NCBI GenBank assembly: GCA_963575745.1
Contig: CAUYUJ010001325.1
Location: 35,001 to 99,000 of the forward strand
Direction of reading: 5' to 3'
DNA length: 64,000 bases
From: Prorocentrum cordatum
Taxonomy: Eukaryota > Sar > Dinophyceae > Prorocentrales > Prorocentraceae
The first letter of the stretch is position 1. Each line of letters starts with the position of its first letter. This document shows, in pieces, positions 30,461 to 40,362 of the stretch. The translations under genes were made by a program, and so were the position numbers. The notes beneath the pieces are model-generated. The model worked only from the letters and a program-made list of their open reading frames with translations. It had not been told where the DNA came from and did not search any database.

Positions 30461-30892
30461 AAAGCTAAGCTGGATCGAAGCTAAAACTAAGCTGAAGCTA
30501 AGCTATAAGCTAAAGCTAAGCTAACGCTGCTAAGCTAAAGCTAAGCTAAAGCTAAAGCTAAGCTAAAGCTAAAGCTAAAGCTAGGCCGAAGCTAAGCTGA
30601 AGCTAAGATGAAGCTAAGCTAAAGCTAAGCTAAAGCTAAGCTAAGGCAAAGGTAGAGCGAAGCTAAAGCTAAGCTACAGCTAAGCTAAAACTAAGCCCAA
30701 GCTAAGCTAAAACTAAACTACAGCTAAACTAAAGCTAAACTAAAGCTAAGCTAAAGCTAAGCTAAAGCGAAGCTAAAGCTAAGCTTAAGCTAAGCTAAAG
30801 CTAAGCTAAAGCTAAACTAAAGCTAAGCTAAAGCTAAGCTGCAGCTAAGATAAAGCTAAAGCTAAAGCTAAGCTAAAGCTAAAGCTAAAGCT
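30461..30892 (+). repeat. AGCTAA array
   Basis: About 430 bp of AAGCTA / AGCTAAGCTA repeats (6-12 bp units), starting 25 bp after the methyltransferase stop. It is followed by a direct repeat GGGGACTGGGGGAACCGC at about 30896 and 30922. Confidence 0.93.
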
Positions 30893-31029
30893 CCCAGGGG
30901 ACTGGGGGAACCGCGGGGTGGGGACTGGGGGAACCGCCCGGGGCGCTTTCCACTGCCCGGCCCCTTTAAGCTAGAGAGTAAGAACCTTTCTAGGCAGAGC
31001 CTTGGTAGGGAAAATGAGAGACCGATCTT

Positions 31030-31449
31030 GTGTATTGGATTCGGCTTGACAGCCACGGGTCAGTTTGGATACGCGAGCCTGACATTAGTTTTGGAGAGCT
31101 GGGCCCAGAGAGAGCGTTTTTCTTCGAGGGGCGCTCGCTGTCATCGGCGGCGCGCGTCCAGTGGTCTGTCTCGCCGCCTGTGCGGAGCGTGCCCCCAGGT
31201 GTCCGACTCAGAGAGGCACTGAAAGATGGCAGTCTGGGGTCTTGGTCACCGTCCATGCTGGCAGCACGGAGCGAGGGGAGAGCGTGGGATGAGCATGATG
31301 GTGATTATGATGGTGATGGTGATTGTGACGATGGAGATGCTAGTGGTGAGGATGAAGATAATGAGGATGATGAGGGTGACGAGGATGATGAGGATGAAGG
31401 TGCGGATGATGAGGAGATGATGGCAATGATGTGCACAGGGAGGACATGA
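31030..31449 (+). CDS. Unrecognised ORF with acidic tail
   Basis: 139 codons. The first 90 (MYWIRLDSHGSVWIREPD at the start) look like ordinary protein; the last 45 are Asp/Glu-rich and come from a GATGAGGATGA repeat. No family recognised. It may be an exon, or a chance frame over a GAT/GAG microsatellite. The strand is uncertain because the reverse frame is also open. Confidence 0.25.
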   Translation: MYWIRLDSHGSVWIREPDISFGELGPERAFFFEGRSLSSAARVQWSVSPPVRSVPPGVRLREALKDGSLGSWSPSMLAARSEGRAWDEHDGDYDGDGDCDDGDASGEDEDNEDDEGDEDDEDEGADDEEMMAMMCTGRT

Positions 31450-32335
31450 CATGAAAATCACCATACGCTCCATCCGATGTCTCTGGTCTGGACAGAGCTA
31501 AGCGCGCTGTGCAATTCAGCTGGAACAAAACATCATGTACAATCATGCAAGATGTACTATGCTTATGATTCTGGAGTGGCGGGTCTGATCTAGCCAGGAC
31601 TTTGCCCAGAGGCCGGGGCCTCGAGGCGACAGGACGTGCTCTACGGAACATCCTTGGCTTCAGAGCACACTTCCCGATCTCAGACGCCTGAGGGGACTGT
31701 GAGGGGCAATTCCGGATTGATTCCCAGGGCAGACTCCGACCCTAACGGCGAGAGAAAACAGCCAAAACAGACAAGTTGTTTGGGGAACAAACCACTGCAT
31801 CTGAATGCTGCTGCGCTGCGGACCCCCGCGCGCCCACCCCTGGCGAAGCAAGTCCCGGTACAAATGAATTCCCCGCTCATTGCCCTCCAAGATGTTGTAT
31901 ATTACTATTACTATGCTGCTGATTGTGCCATCGTTGCGCCATGCAGCAAACCCGATCACTACTCAGCATCTGCTGATACTGAGGAGACTCAGAGACAAAT
32001 ACGACGAGAAGCCAGACAATCAGTGACAAGTCGGAGCCTAGATGGACGAGGGACGGAGTTTGATCGTACGTCATCACCTGGCGCAGCGGCTGGACGTGTT
32101 CTGAACACTGCCCTGTCAACACCAGCTGCAAGCAATGGTAGCCCAGGAGTGTGACCAGCATCTCGTGGCTGGTCAGACTGACAGTGATCAGGTATAGAGA
32201 TTCCAACATCAGCTGGTTTGCTAACCGTGCCATTTCAAACAAAAAATATCACGTGGCTGATCGGATGGAAGTCCACCGTGACACCTAGCAAGCTGAGACG
32301 TTCGTGGATCCACTGCCTTTCCCCGTTCACCGCTT
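31450..32335. other. No gene recognised
   Basis: A 172-codon plus frame at 31636-32154 has no recognisable motif. The stretch is less GC-rich than its neighbours and has no obvious repeats. Confidence 0.4.
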
Positions 32336-32866
32336 AAGCTTCCATCTGCTCGAGCATCTGCTGGATCTCGTGCTCCATGAACGTGGCGGGAACACGACCT
32401 TGTTTGAGCTGCCAGCCCTTGATCCCCGCATAGGCCTGCAGTATCTATCTGGCGGAAGCTCGGATCCCTGACCGCGACCGTCATTTTCTTCATGCCCTGC
32501 TGGAAGACCTTCTCCACCTTGCAGCACAGCACCAGGTCGCACTTGTTCTGAATGTTCCACGCTCCGTACTACTCGTAGGCTTTGTTGAGCTTCTCGTGAA
32601 GCTCCTTGGTCATCGTGAACCCCGTGCCGGGGGGCTTCTGGGATCTGCTCCTTCAGCCACTTCAGCGCGCCGCCGAAAGACCAGATCAGAGGAGGGCCGT
32701 ACTCGTGGTCCTTCTTGCCTTTCACCAGCTCGCTGTGCATTGAAGTCTGCTCCTGCATCGCCGGGAGGGGCTGAGAGTCCTCGGGGGTGAGGCATGCGTC
32801 GAAGAGCGCCGCCATCACCTCGCGCATGTGCTGGGAGTTGCGGAGAGTTTGGCGCATCATCATCAC
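32336..32866 (-). pseudogene. Frameshifted gene of an unnamed, probably element-borne family
   Basis: On the minus strand a frame begins QAFGVMMMRQTLRNSQHMRE and runs to EYGPPLIWSFGGALKWLKEQ. After a frame change near 32620 it continues TKELHEKLNKAYEWYGAWN and KCDLVLCCKVEKVFQQGMKK, and after another near 32440 it ends GRVPATFMEHEIQQMLEQ before a TAA at 32336-32338. The conserved-looking EYGPP, KVFxxxMKK and GxxPxxxMExE blocks recall gag-like proteins of dinoflagellate elements, but I cannot name the family. The 5' side is cut by the dispersed repeat at 32878-33089. Confidence 0.5.
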
Positions 32867-32877
32867 CCCGAAGGCTT

Positions 32878-33089
32878 GTTCGGATGCAACTCCTGGGAGG
32901 TCAAATTCTGATCTTGCCCTGGTCCGAAATCCGGCTTAATCCCGCTTAATCCCGCTTAATCTGGCTTAATCCCGCTTAATCCGGTTTAATCCCGCTTACT
33001 GCGAGGCCCACTCCGGCGTAATAGCCCCCAAATGGGGCTTGATCCTCCTTAATCTTTCCGACGAAAACCGCCCAGCAGTTGCCTCCTAA
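32878..33089 (+). repeat. Dispersed ~220-bp GGCTTAATCC element (copy 2)
   Basis: Same start (GTTCGGATGCAACTCCTGGG), TTAATCC core and end (CCCAGCAGTTGCCTCCTAA) as 12424-12645. Confidence 0.88.
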
Positions 33090-33244
33090 GGCTTGCTTCT
33101 GACCCGTCTGCCAATTCTTGACTTCCTTCCAGCGCGTCGGCGCGCTGGTCGCCCTCGGCCTGGCGCGGGCGCACCTGGCGGGCGTGGGCGGGCTCGGGTG
33201 CTCCTGCCCCGCTGGACGGCAGCACTGCCGGCATGTGCTGACCG

Positions 33245-33430
33245 CCGAGGGAGGAGGAGGAGGAGGAGGAGGAGGAGGAGGAGGAGGAGGAGGAGGAGCT
33301 CGAGGAGGAGGAGGAGGAGGAGGAGAGGAGGAGGAGGAGGAGGAGGAGGAGGAGGAGGAGGAGGAGGAGGAGGAGGAGCTGGAGGAGATGGAGGAGGAGG
33401 AGGAGGAGGAGGAGAGGAGGAGGAGGAGCT
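33245..33430 (+). repeat. GGA trinucleotide repeat
   Basis: Near-continuous GAG/GGA repeat with poly-Glu, poly-Gly or poly-Arg frames. Confidence 0.95.
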
Positions 33431-33503
33431 GCGGTAGCTTAAGCCGCGGGAGCGGTTCAGGAGGGTGTTCACGGCGCAGGTGTGCGTGTAATTCGCTCAC
33501 TCA

Positions 33504-33645
33504 GGCCAGCCACAACTGGGGGAGCTGTGGTCCTTACCCCCCTGGGGGATCCATCGATTTCGACACCTCTCTCGAGAGATCGTCGATGCGATGGGTCCCC
33601 CCAGGGGGGTAAGGACCACAACTCCCCCAGTTATGGCTGGTCGGT
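33504..33645. mobile_element. Foldback element (long inverted repeat)
   Basis: Two arms of about 68 bp around a perfect palindrome TCTCTCGAGAGA centred at 33573/33574. The left arm reads GGCCAGCCACAACTGGGGGA onward; the right arm is its reverse complement with few changes. It has MITE or foldback character and overlaps the 3' end of the LINE fragment. Confidence 0.88.
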
Positions 33646-34640
33646 CACTGAGCCAAAAGCTGCTACATCACATAGTCTGCATTGAAGGACTCCGGGCACC
33701 TGGAGCTCCCAAGGCATGTGATCCCTGCCGAGCTGGCATCGTCCAGTAGCACAGGCCCGTTTGAGATGATGCTGGGTAGACTGGATCTCCCGAAAGCCCG
33801 AGCAACAATTAGGACACTGATTCATAATCACTCCCGAGTTTTGAATAGAACGAATACCATGGTGATAAGTATGATGTGCCAGAAGTTGTTGAAACGTAGC
33901 AGAGCCAAAACCACAGCGCTGCTGACTAGGTTCCATAAGACTACACATATATATATATACACACATACATGTCTATATATATACACACGCATCACCAGAT
34001 CGAGGTGCGCGACAACGAATACGACGAAATTATTGATCCCAGTGCCGCTTATCAGTAAATACAGCTGATCGCAAAATGCTAGGGTCAATCATCAACAAGT
34101 CATGGGCAGCACCCGGATTCTCCGCGACGAGCTCTTTCCGCGAATCCCCTGCATCGCCCCAGATCTCGAAGAAGGTTTCGGTGCCATTCATACCACGATA
34201 ACACTTCAGGCCACGAGCAAATTGAACGATCCACGGATTAGCCGATCTACTCAGCGTGCCAGAAGGTGTAAGGTTGGTTATTCATGCATGACGTGCCCCA
34301 GGAGGACCGAGAGGGTCTGCGCGTGAGCGTGTCTGTGCCGAACCATACTCTGGAGCCAACGGACCCGTCGGACCGCTGGCTCGCCTGCGCTCGGCAGGAT
34401 GCGCCACTCACGCAAGACCTCGTCGTTGCTCAACGATACGGCGTGTGACCCCTCCCGGGTCGTCGCCGAGCCTTTCATCAGATCGCGGAGATAGCGGACG
34501 ATGATCGTGCAGAAGTGAGCGTGCTCCGACGGAGTGCGAACGAAAGTCTCGAGCCCGGTGAGGCCCTTCTCCACGACCGTGCTAAGACAGAGTTCCCGCT
34601 TAAGACGACGAATACCCCCCTCATACCAGAAGAGTCCGAC
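33640..34640 (-). pseudogene. LINE (non-LTR retrotransposon) C-terminal fragment
   Basis: Minus-strand frame from about 34640 to 34278 reads VEKGLTGLETFVRTPSEHAH, CTIIVRYLRDL, then AVRRVRWLQSMVRH, a pattern common in the region after RT in dinoflagellate LINE-like proteins. After broken frames, 33966-33640 reads QLLAHHTYHHGIRSIQNSG, then CPNCCSGF...TQHHLKRAC and LQCRLCDVAAF, which look like Cys/His finger motifs near the LINE C-terminus. No RT active site is present. Family assignment rests on my memory of such proteins, so it is moderate. Confidence 0.5.
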
Positions 34641-34659
34641 GACAACGGTGGCAATGACG

Positions 34660-34790
34660 GTGGCGACTGCAGAGGCGACGACAACGACGACGACGACGAG
34701 GACATCGACGAGGGCGGCGACGATCGACGGACGACGCACCACGTGGGCGACGGACGACGACGACCACCACGACGACGACGACGACGACGA

Positions 34791-34848
<58 letters not shown>

Positions 34849-36720
34849 TGCGACGACGGCGTTGGCGACGACGACGAAAGGCGCCGTCGAACGAACATCG
34901 TCCACGACGAGGGCCGAAGAACGCAACGTCGACAGCGGCGGCGACTAGCGTACCGCCGACGCCGACCACGACAACAGTCACGACGTCGACGGCCTTGCGA
35001 CTGCGCAGCCGCCAGCTCCCCCGCTGGCTTGCGCGTTGGAGCGCCATCGCGTGGGGGGGGAGGCAGTGGATGATTCGTAAGGACCCCTTGGAGGAGGATG
35101 GTGATCATTGGGGGAGGAGGGTTGAGGAGGAGGAGAAGGACGAGGGAGATGGAGGAAGAGGAGGAGGAGGAGCAGGAGGAGCAGGGATGAGGAGGAGGAG
35201 GAAGAGGAGGAGGAGGAGGAGGAGGAGGAGGAGGAGAAGGGAGGAGGCCAGAGGAGGAGAAGGACGAGGACCTGGACGTGGTGGAGCCAGGAGGAGGAGG
35301 AGCAGGATCGTGAGAGAGGGGGGCCCAGGACGGCGACCGCCGCGGCGGCCTCGGCGGCAGCGGCGAGTGGCGCGCCCAGGGCGCCGCACCACCCCGGCCA
35401 CGGCCTCCTCGACGCGCACGGCGCTCCTTTTGGGGCCGCGGGGCGCACCCCTCGGACCGCCGCGCACCGCCACCCGCCGCCGATGCCGCGCCGACGCCGC
35501 CGCCGACCGCCGCCGACCGCCGCCGTCGACGGCGGCAGCGACGACGACAGCGAGGACGACGCCGCCGCCGCCGACGGTGCCGACCGCCGCCGCTGAGGGC
35601 TGCAGCGGCGAGGGCGACGGCTCCAGCGACGACGCTGCCGACCGCCGCCTCCGACGGCGGTAGCAGCGACACCGCCGCCGCCCGGCCGCCCGGCTGCCGC
35701 TCGGCGTCGCCGCTGTGGTCGCGGGCGCCGTGCTGCGGCCTTCGGCGGCCTTCGGTGCTCTGAGCGCGAAAGTCGTCGGCGGCGGCGTCGTTGCCCGTCG
35801 TCGCCGCCGGGTGGGCGTCGCCGTCGTCGGTCAGTCTACGTCGCCGCAGTCGTCGCCGTCGCCGTCGCCGTCGCCGTCGTCGTCGTGATCGTCGTGATCG
35901 TCGTCGTCGTCGTCGCCGCGGCCGCCGCCGCCGCCGCAGTCGTCGTCGTTGTCGTCTGTCCGTCCGTCCTCTGCCGTCTGTCGTCCATCGTTCGTCGTCC
36001 GTCGTCCGTGGTCGTGACGGCGCAGGATGCGCGTCCGACGTCGGCTTGCCGCCGACGACGGCGCCGACAGCGCCGACGACGACCGCCGACCGCCTCCGCC
36101 GGCGGCGGCGGCGCCGTCGCTGACGGCAGCGGCGGGGCGCCGATGATGCCGACGGCGGCTTGCGGCCTGCGGCGGCGGCACCGAGGCTTGGTGGCGCCCA
36201 CGACTATTTTGGCGGCTGGCCCTCGCAGACCGCGCCTGGAGCCGCGGAGGGCCACGGGCGGCCAGAAAGCCAGGCGACCTCGGGCGCGAGCGCCTCGGCA
36301 ACCCGACGTCTCCTCGCGGTCGGTCGGTCGGTCGGTCGTGGGTCGCGGGTCATGGGCCTTCGAATTGCCGCTTGGCCCGCCAGTCAGGCCCGACAGTCGT
36401 CGTCGTCGTCGTCGCGGCGGCGGTGGCGTCGGCGTCGTCGTAGACGGCGGCGCTGGCAGCGGCGGTGTCGCCGTCGTTGTCGCCCGACCTGCTCGACCCG
36501 CCCAGCAAGGTTCGCCCGAACCGCCCGGATGGGTCGACGCCTGGCCCGCCCGTTATTGCCCGTCCGCTTCCTTGCCCGAGAGGCATAACTCCCCTTACAA
36601 GGTCCTGCCCGCCTGGCCAGCAGGGTCCGCATGTGCTCCCTGCCTGACGGCCCGTCTGCCCGTTTTGATGTCCCATCCCATTAGGGTGTGAGGGTCGGGT
36701 CGCCCGACCCGCCCGTTAGG
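34660..36720. repeat. GAC, GGA and CGTCGT low-complexity region
   Basis: 34680-34930 is mostly GACGAC; 35085-35300 mostly GGAGGA; 35460-36480 mostly CGCCGTCGT and GTCGGTCG mixtures. All long frames here are simple-sequence products. Confidence 0.8.
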
Positions 36721-36994
36721 GTCCGCCCGCCCTGCCCGTTCGCCTCATGTTGTCGCATGTTTCACCCCGGATTTGCCATGAAAGAGCAAGCCCCTCCAAA
36801 GCAATGAACGAAGATGGCGGGATTCGAGGGGCTGCGGCAAGTAACCACCGTGTCAACCTAGCACCTTGGGTGGCGACTGTTCGGTGGACGCACAGGAGGC
36901 GGTAAGGTGTTACACCTCGTGCCCCGAGGGGGGTCATCTTCCCATGTTCGTCGTCTTCCTCCCTCTCTTAGGCAACTGTGCGGCAGTTCAGAGA

Positions 36995-37390
36995 TACCTC
37001 GGGCCACTTTGGGCAGTCTTGGGGCCGTCTTGGAGCTCTCTTGGGCCAGATTGTGGCCCGCTTGGCTGCCTGGGAGGTCTCTTGTGCCGTCGTGGGAAGT
37101 CTTGAAATATCATTGTGTCATTATCTTGGGGCATGTTGGGGTCCATCCTATAGGCCTCTGGCGCTGTCTGGAGCTGCAAGTAGCCCGAATCAGTGAAGAC
37201 ACAATCTCGAACGACAGTAATGCAATAAGTCATTTTAACCTCTTCGGGCCTTACTGGGATCCTTTGACCGCCCTCTTAGGGCTTTTTCTAGGCCGTCTTG
37301 AGCCCATATTGAGCCGTCTTGGGGTTATCTGGGGTCATCTCCTTGGAGGCATCCTAGGCCGTCTCCGCGATCTTCGTGGCCTGCCTCGGC
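36995..37390 (+). repeat. Degenerate CTTGGGGCC-type minisatellite
   Basis: TCTTGGGGCCGTCTTGGAGC variants, the same family as 11220-11735. It lies just upstream of the first Mei2-like exon. Confidence 0.65.
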
Positions 37391-37541
37391 CGCCTTGGAA
37401 GTTCAGGAGCGCGGATGCATAATGCTGTTGATGAGGGATTGTGACCGGGAGCTCGGATCCATCGTTCTTAGATGAGATCTTGGCTTCGGGACGGGGGGCG
37501 ATGCATGCGGCGACGACGAATACGGCGGCGGAGCGCGCCAG

Positions 37542-37582
37542 GCGACCGTCATGCTGCAGAATCTCCCCGAGGGCTTCTCGCG
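37542..37582 (+). CDS. Mei2-like exon 1 (RNP2 region)
   Basis: Codes ATVMLQNLPEGFS plus two bases of the next codon, matching the first beta strand and loop of Mei2-type RRMs (TTVMLRNLPN type). Start at 37542 follows AG and begins with G (GCGCCAG/GCGACC). The frame is open upstream to 37476 (ending GDDEYGGGARQ), so the exon may be longer. The donor is read as CG/GAGCCC, a GA donor; using GC two bases earlier would drop the Arg that the family has before NML. Confidence 0.75.
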
Positions 37583-37959
37583 GAGCCCCCATGGGGGGAG
37601 GGTATTTCCAGACGTCGTCTTGCGACGCGGCCTGGCTTCGCGTCTTCGTCCTCCCTCTCCGCCCCTTCAAGGATTCATCCGCGATTCAGTCGATCAGGTT
37701 GCTTCGCAGTCGGCCGCGTTCGGATGGGAAGGCTTGGCCAGTCGCCGCGCTGCTGCGCCCTTCCGAGCTGCTTTGGGTGCGTCGGTTCTGGTTGGTCTCG
37801 GTGTCGCTGTCACGCGTAGGTCGTCTTTCAATGCTGTGCGCCGCCGCGGACGCCTGTGTCCGCCCTCGTTGTCCTTGGCCCACCCTTCGTCGTGGTCGCA
37901 GTCTGGCTCTGCCTCTTCTCCCCCTTACGCAACCTCGCCCTTGGCCGTTCCTTCGTTGT

Positions 37960-38590
37960 CGTCCTCCTCGTCCTCCTCGTCCGCCCCCTCCATCATCATC
38001 GTCCTCTTCCCCTCATCGTCGTCGTGGTCCTCCTCCTCCTCCTCCTCCTCCTCCTCCTCCTCCTCCTCCTCCTCCTCCTCCTCCTCCTCCTCCCCGTCGT
38101 GGTCGTCGTCTTTCTCTCGTCCCTTGTTCCTTCTCTCCCCTCTCCCCTGCCCACCCTCCCCCCATCCTCCTCCTGCTCGTTCCGCCTCTGCCGTGGGACT
38201 GGGGACGCCTCCTTTTCCTCCGCCTCCTCCTCCTCCCTGATTCCTCCTCCTCCTCCTCCTCCTCCTCCTCCTCCTCCTCCTCCTCCTCCCTCCTCTTCCC
38301 TCCCTGATCCCCCTTCTCCCTCCCCTTCCCTCCGCCCTCCGACTCCTTCCTCCATCCTCCCTCCCTGCCTCCCCCCCTTCCCTCCGCCCGCTTCTGTGGC
38401 AGAGGGCGGCGGCGCTCTGCAGGTTGACTGGCATCATCCTGCTCGCGCCTGCCATAACCTCCGAGTCCGACCCCATCTCCTCTGCCTGCTCCTCCTCGTC
38501 CTCGTCCTCCTCCTTCTCGTCCTCGTCCTCCTCGTCCTCCTTCTCGTCGTCCTCCTCCTCCTCTTCCTCCTCCTCGTCCTCCTCCTTGAG
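37960..38590 (+). repeat. TCC repeat tracts in intron 1
   Basis: CTCCTC runs at 38030-38092 and 38240-38293, a CCTCCCTC-rich stretch to about 38390, and CTCGTCCTC at 38485-38590. 38395-38480 is a non-repetitive insert with no recognised coding content. Confidence 0.88.
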
Positions 38591-38599
38591 AGGGGGAGC

Positions 38600-39090
38600 T
38601 AAAAGGAGTGGCGGCAGGTGAAGAGGGAGGAGGAGCAGGCTGGAAGCTGGTAGTCGGCTTGGTCGGAAGACTGTCCCTTCGCCTGCCGGCGCCGTGAGCC
38701 ACTGCTCAGGTGCCCAGGCGCCTCGGATCGCTCCCAGTCAAGAACATCAAGCTCAGCCGTCCTCCGGCTGTCCGTTCATGAGCGGTTCCCGCAGACGTTT
38801 TGTTTGCTCCCTTTCCCACTGGCCAGACGATCAAAACAATGCAGCTCGGCCGCCTTGTGCACGTTCAGTGCTGGGATCCTCAGGCCGTGATTCGTGCCAG
38901 CCCATGCCTGGGCCTTCTGGCCACCAGGCCCCCCACCGCCAAATCTAGGCGCCCACAGCGCGATGCAGGCGTCATCGGGGCCCCTCGAGCGTGTTTCTTT
39001 CTTGCCTGGGCCATAACGCGCGTCATGGCCCCCAGCCGCTCCCCACCACATAACGTAACGCTCCCCCCGCAGTGCGCCCCCGGCACTGCA
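38600..39090. other. Intron 1, no gene recognised
   Basis: Mixed sequence between the TCC tracts and the 12-bp minisatellite; no recognisable frame. Confidence 0.45.
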
Positions 39091-39094
39091 GCCG

Positions 39095-39350
39095 TGCGCA
39101 TAGAGATCCGCATAGGGAGCCGAATAGGTATCCGCACAGGCATTGGGATCCGCATACGGATCCGCATACACATTCGCATGGTAATTCGCATAGGGGTCCG
39201 CATAGGGATCCGCACAGGGATCTCCTTAGGAAACCGCATAGGGGTCCGCATAGGGATCTCAATAGGGATCAGCATAGGGATCCGCACGGGCATCCTCATA
39301 GGGATCCGCATAGGGATTGAAAGAGGAATCCAGATAGGGATCCGCGATGG
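39095..39350 (+). repeat. GCATAGGGATCC 12-bp minisatellite
   Basis: About twenty imperfect copies of GCATAGGGATCC, frames reading Ile-Arg-Ile-Gly repeats. Lies in intron 1. Confidence 0.92.
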
Positions 39351-39539
39351 TCGCGGGCAAGTTGCGGTGCTCTCAGGCACTTGTGGTGTTTGTAAGAGAA
39401 GGAGCATGATGAAGAGAAGGACGATGGCGACGAGGAAGGAGGAGGGTGGGACGGAACATACCTCCTAAACTGCCACGTGGAGGCAGCGACGCCTTCGCAG
39501 GCATGGGCTCGCCACAACCCGTCTCTTGCAATCGTCGTT

Positions 39540-40245
39540 CTTAGTCGTCGTCGTCGTCGTCGTCGTCGTTGTAGTCGTCGTCGTCATTGTCGGCGCGTGT
39601 CGTCGCTCGTCGCTCGTCGCTCGTCGTCGTGATGTGGTGCCGGAATCAGGGGCGGGGGGGCGTTACGTTGTGCTTCCCCTCCCCAGCCCATCCCCCGACA
39701 ACGCCCGCCATCGCTGCGAAGAAAGACACGGGCTCCTCACCTCCGATGGTTTGCCTGCCCGCCCCCGCGGGTGCCCAAGTCGCCTCGGGCGGGCACGCCG
39801 GCTCTTCTTGCCCGGGGTCGTCGTTGCTCAAGCGCGGTGTGCCCAGCCCCTCGGCCTGTCGCACGTGGCGCTGCGCGCTCGCCCCGCAGCGGAGGCAGAC
39901 GATCATATCTGGGAGAGGCGGGAGGAGAGGAGCAGGAGGAGGAGGCCGAGGAGGAGGAGGGTCGGAAAAGGATGTGAGGAAGAGGAAGACACGTGAGGAT
40001 GGGAGGCATGATAAAAGGAGCAGGAGCAGGAGGACCAGAAGTACGGAGGGAGGGAGGAGGGAGGGAGCGTGGAGGGAGGACGAGGAGGAGGAGAAGGAGG
40101 ATGAGGCTGAGGAGGAGGAGGAGCAGCAGCAGTAGACAGGGAGGGAGGAGGGAGGGAGTGTGGAGGGAAGGATGATGAGGAGGGGAGCAGGATGAGGAGG
40201 AGCAGGAGGAGAAGCAGGAGGAACAGGAGGAGGACGAGCAGGGAC
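39540..40245 (+). repeat. GTC and GGA tracts in intron 1
   Basis: GTCGTC at 39543-39630 and GGAGGA-rich sequence at 39915-40240, the latter ending just before the exon 2 acceptor. 39640-39900 is mixed sequence with no recognised gene. Confidence 0.8.
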
Positions 40246-40277
40246 CCTTGAGCTGTACCCGCGACCCTTTCCCACAG

Positions 40278-40362
40278 GAACATGCTGATGGACCTCCTTG
40301 ACCGGGAGGGGTATTCTGGGTCCTACGACTTCCTCTACGTGCCTATGAACTTTCGCACGGAG
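40278..40362 (+). CDS. Mei2-like exon 2
   Basis: Acceptor CCCTTTCCCACAG/G with a good pyrimidine tract. It codes NMLMDLLDREGYSGSYDF followed by LYVPMNFRTE, the helix 1 to beta 2 part of the RRM (family pattern NMLLDLLD..GF.G.YDFLYLPMDF). 85 bp: one base finishing Arg, then 28 codons. The donor is GAG/GCAGCC, a GC donor. Confidence 0.88.

Noticed and set aside
33645-33668. Reverse-strand GTAGCAGCTTTTGGCTCA, resembling the dinoflagellate spliced leader
   Set aside because: It differs by an insertion and a substitution from the leader core, and it lies inside the LINE reading frame (CDVAAFGSV), so chance similarity is the better explanation.
34278-35672. 464-codon minus frame
   Set aside because: Only its last 120 codons (LINE fragment) look like protein; the rest is GGA/GAC/CGT simple sequence.
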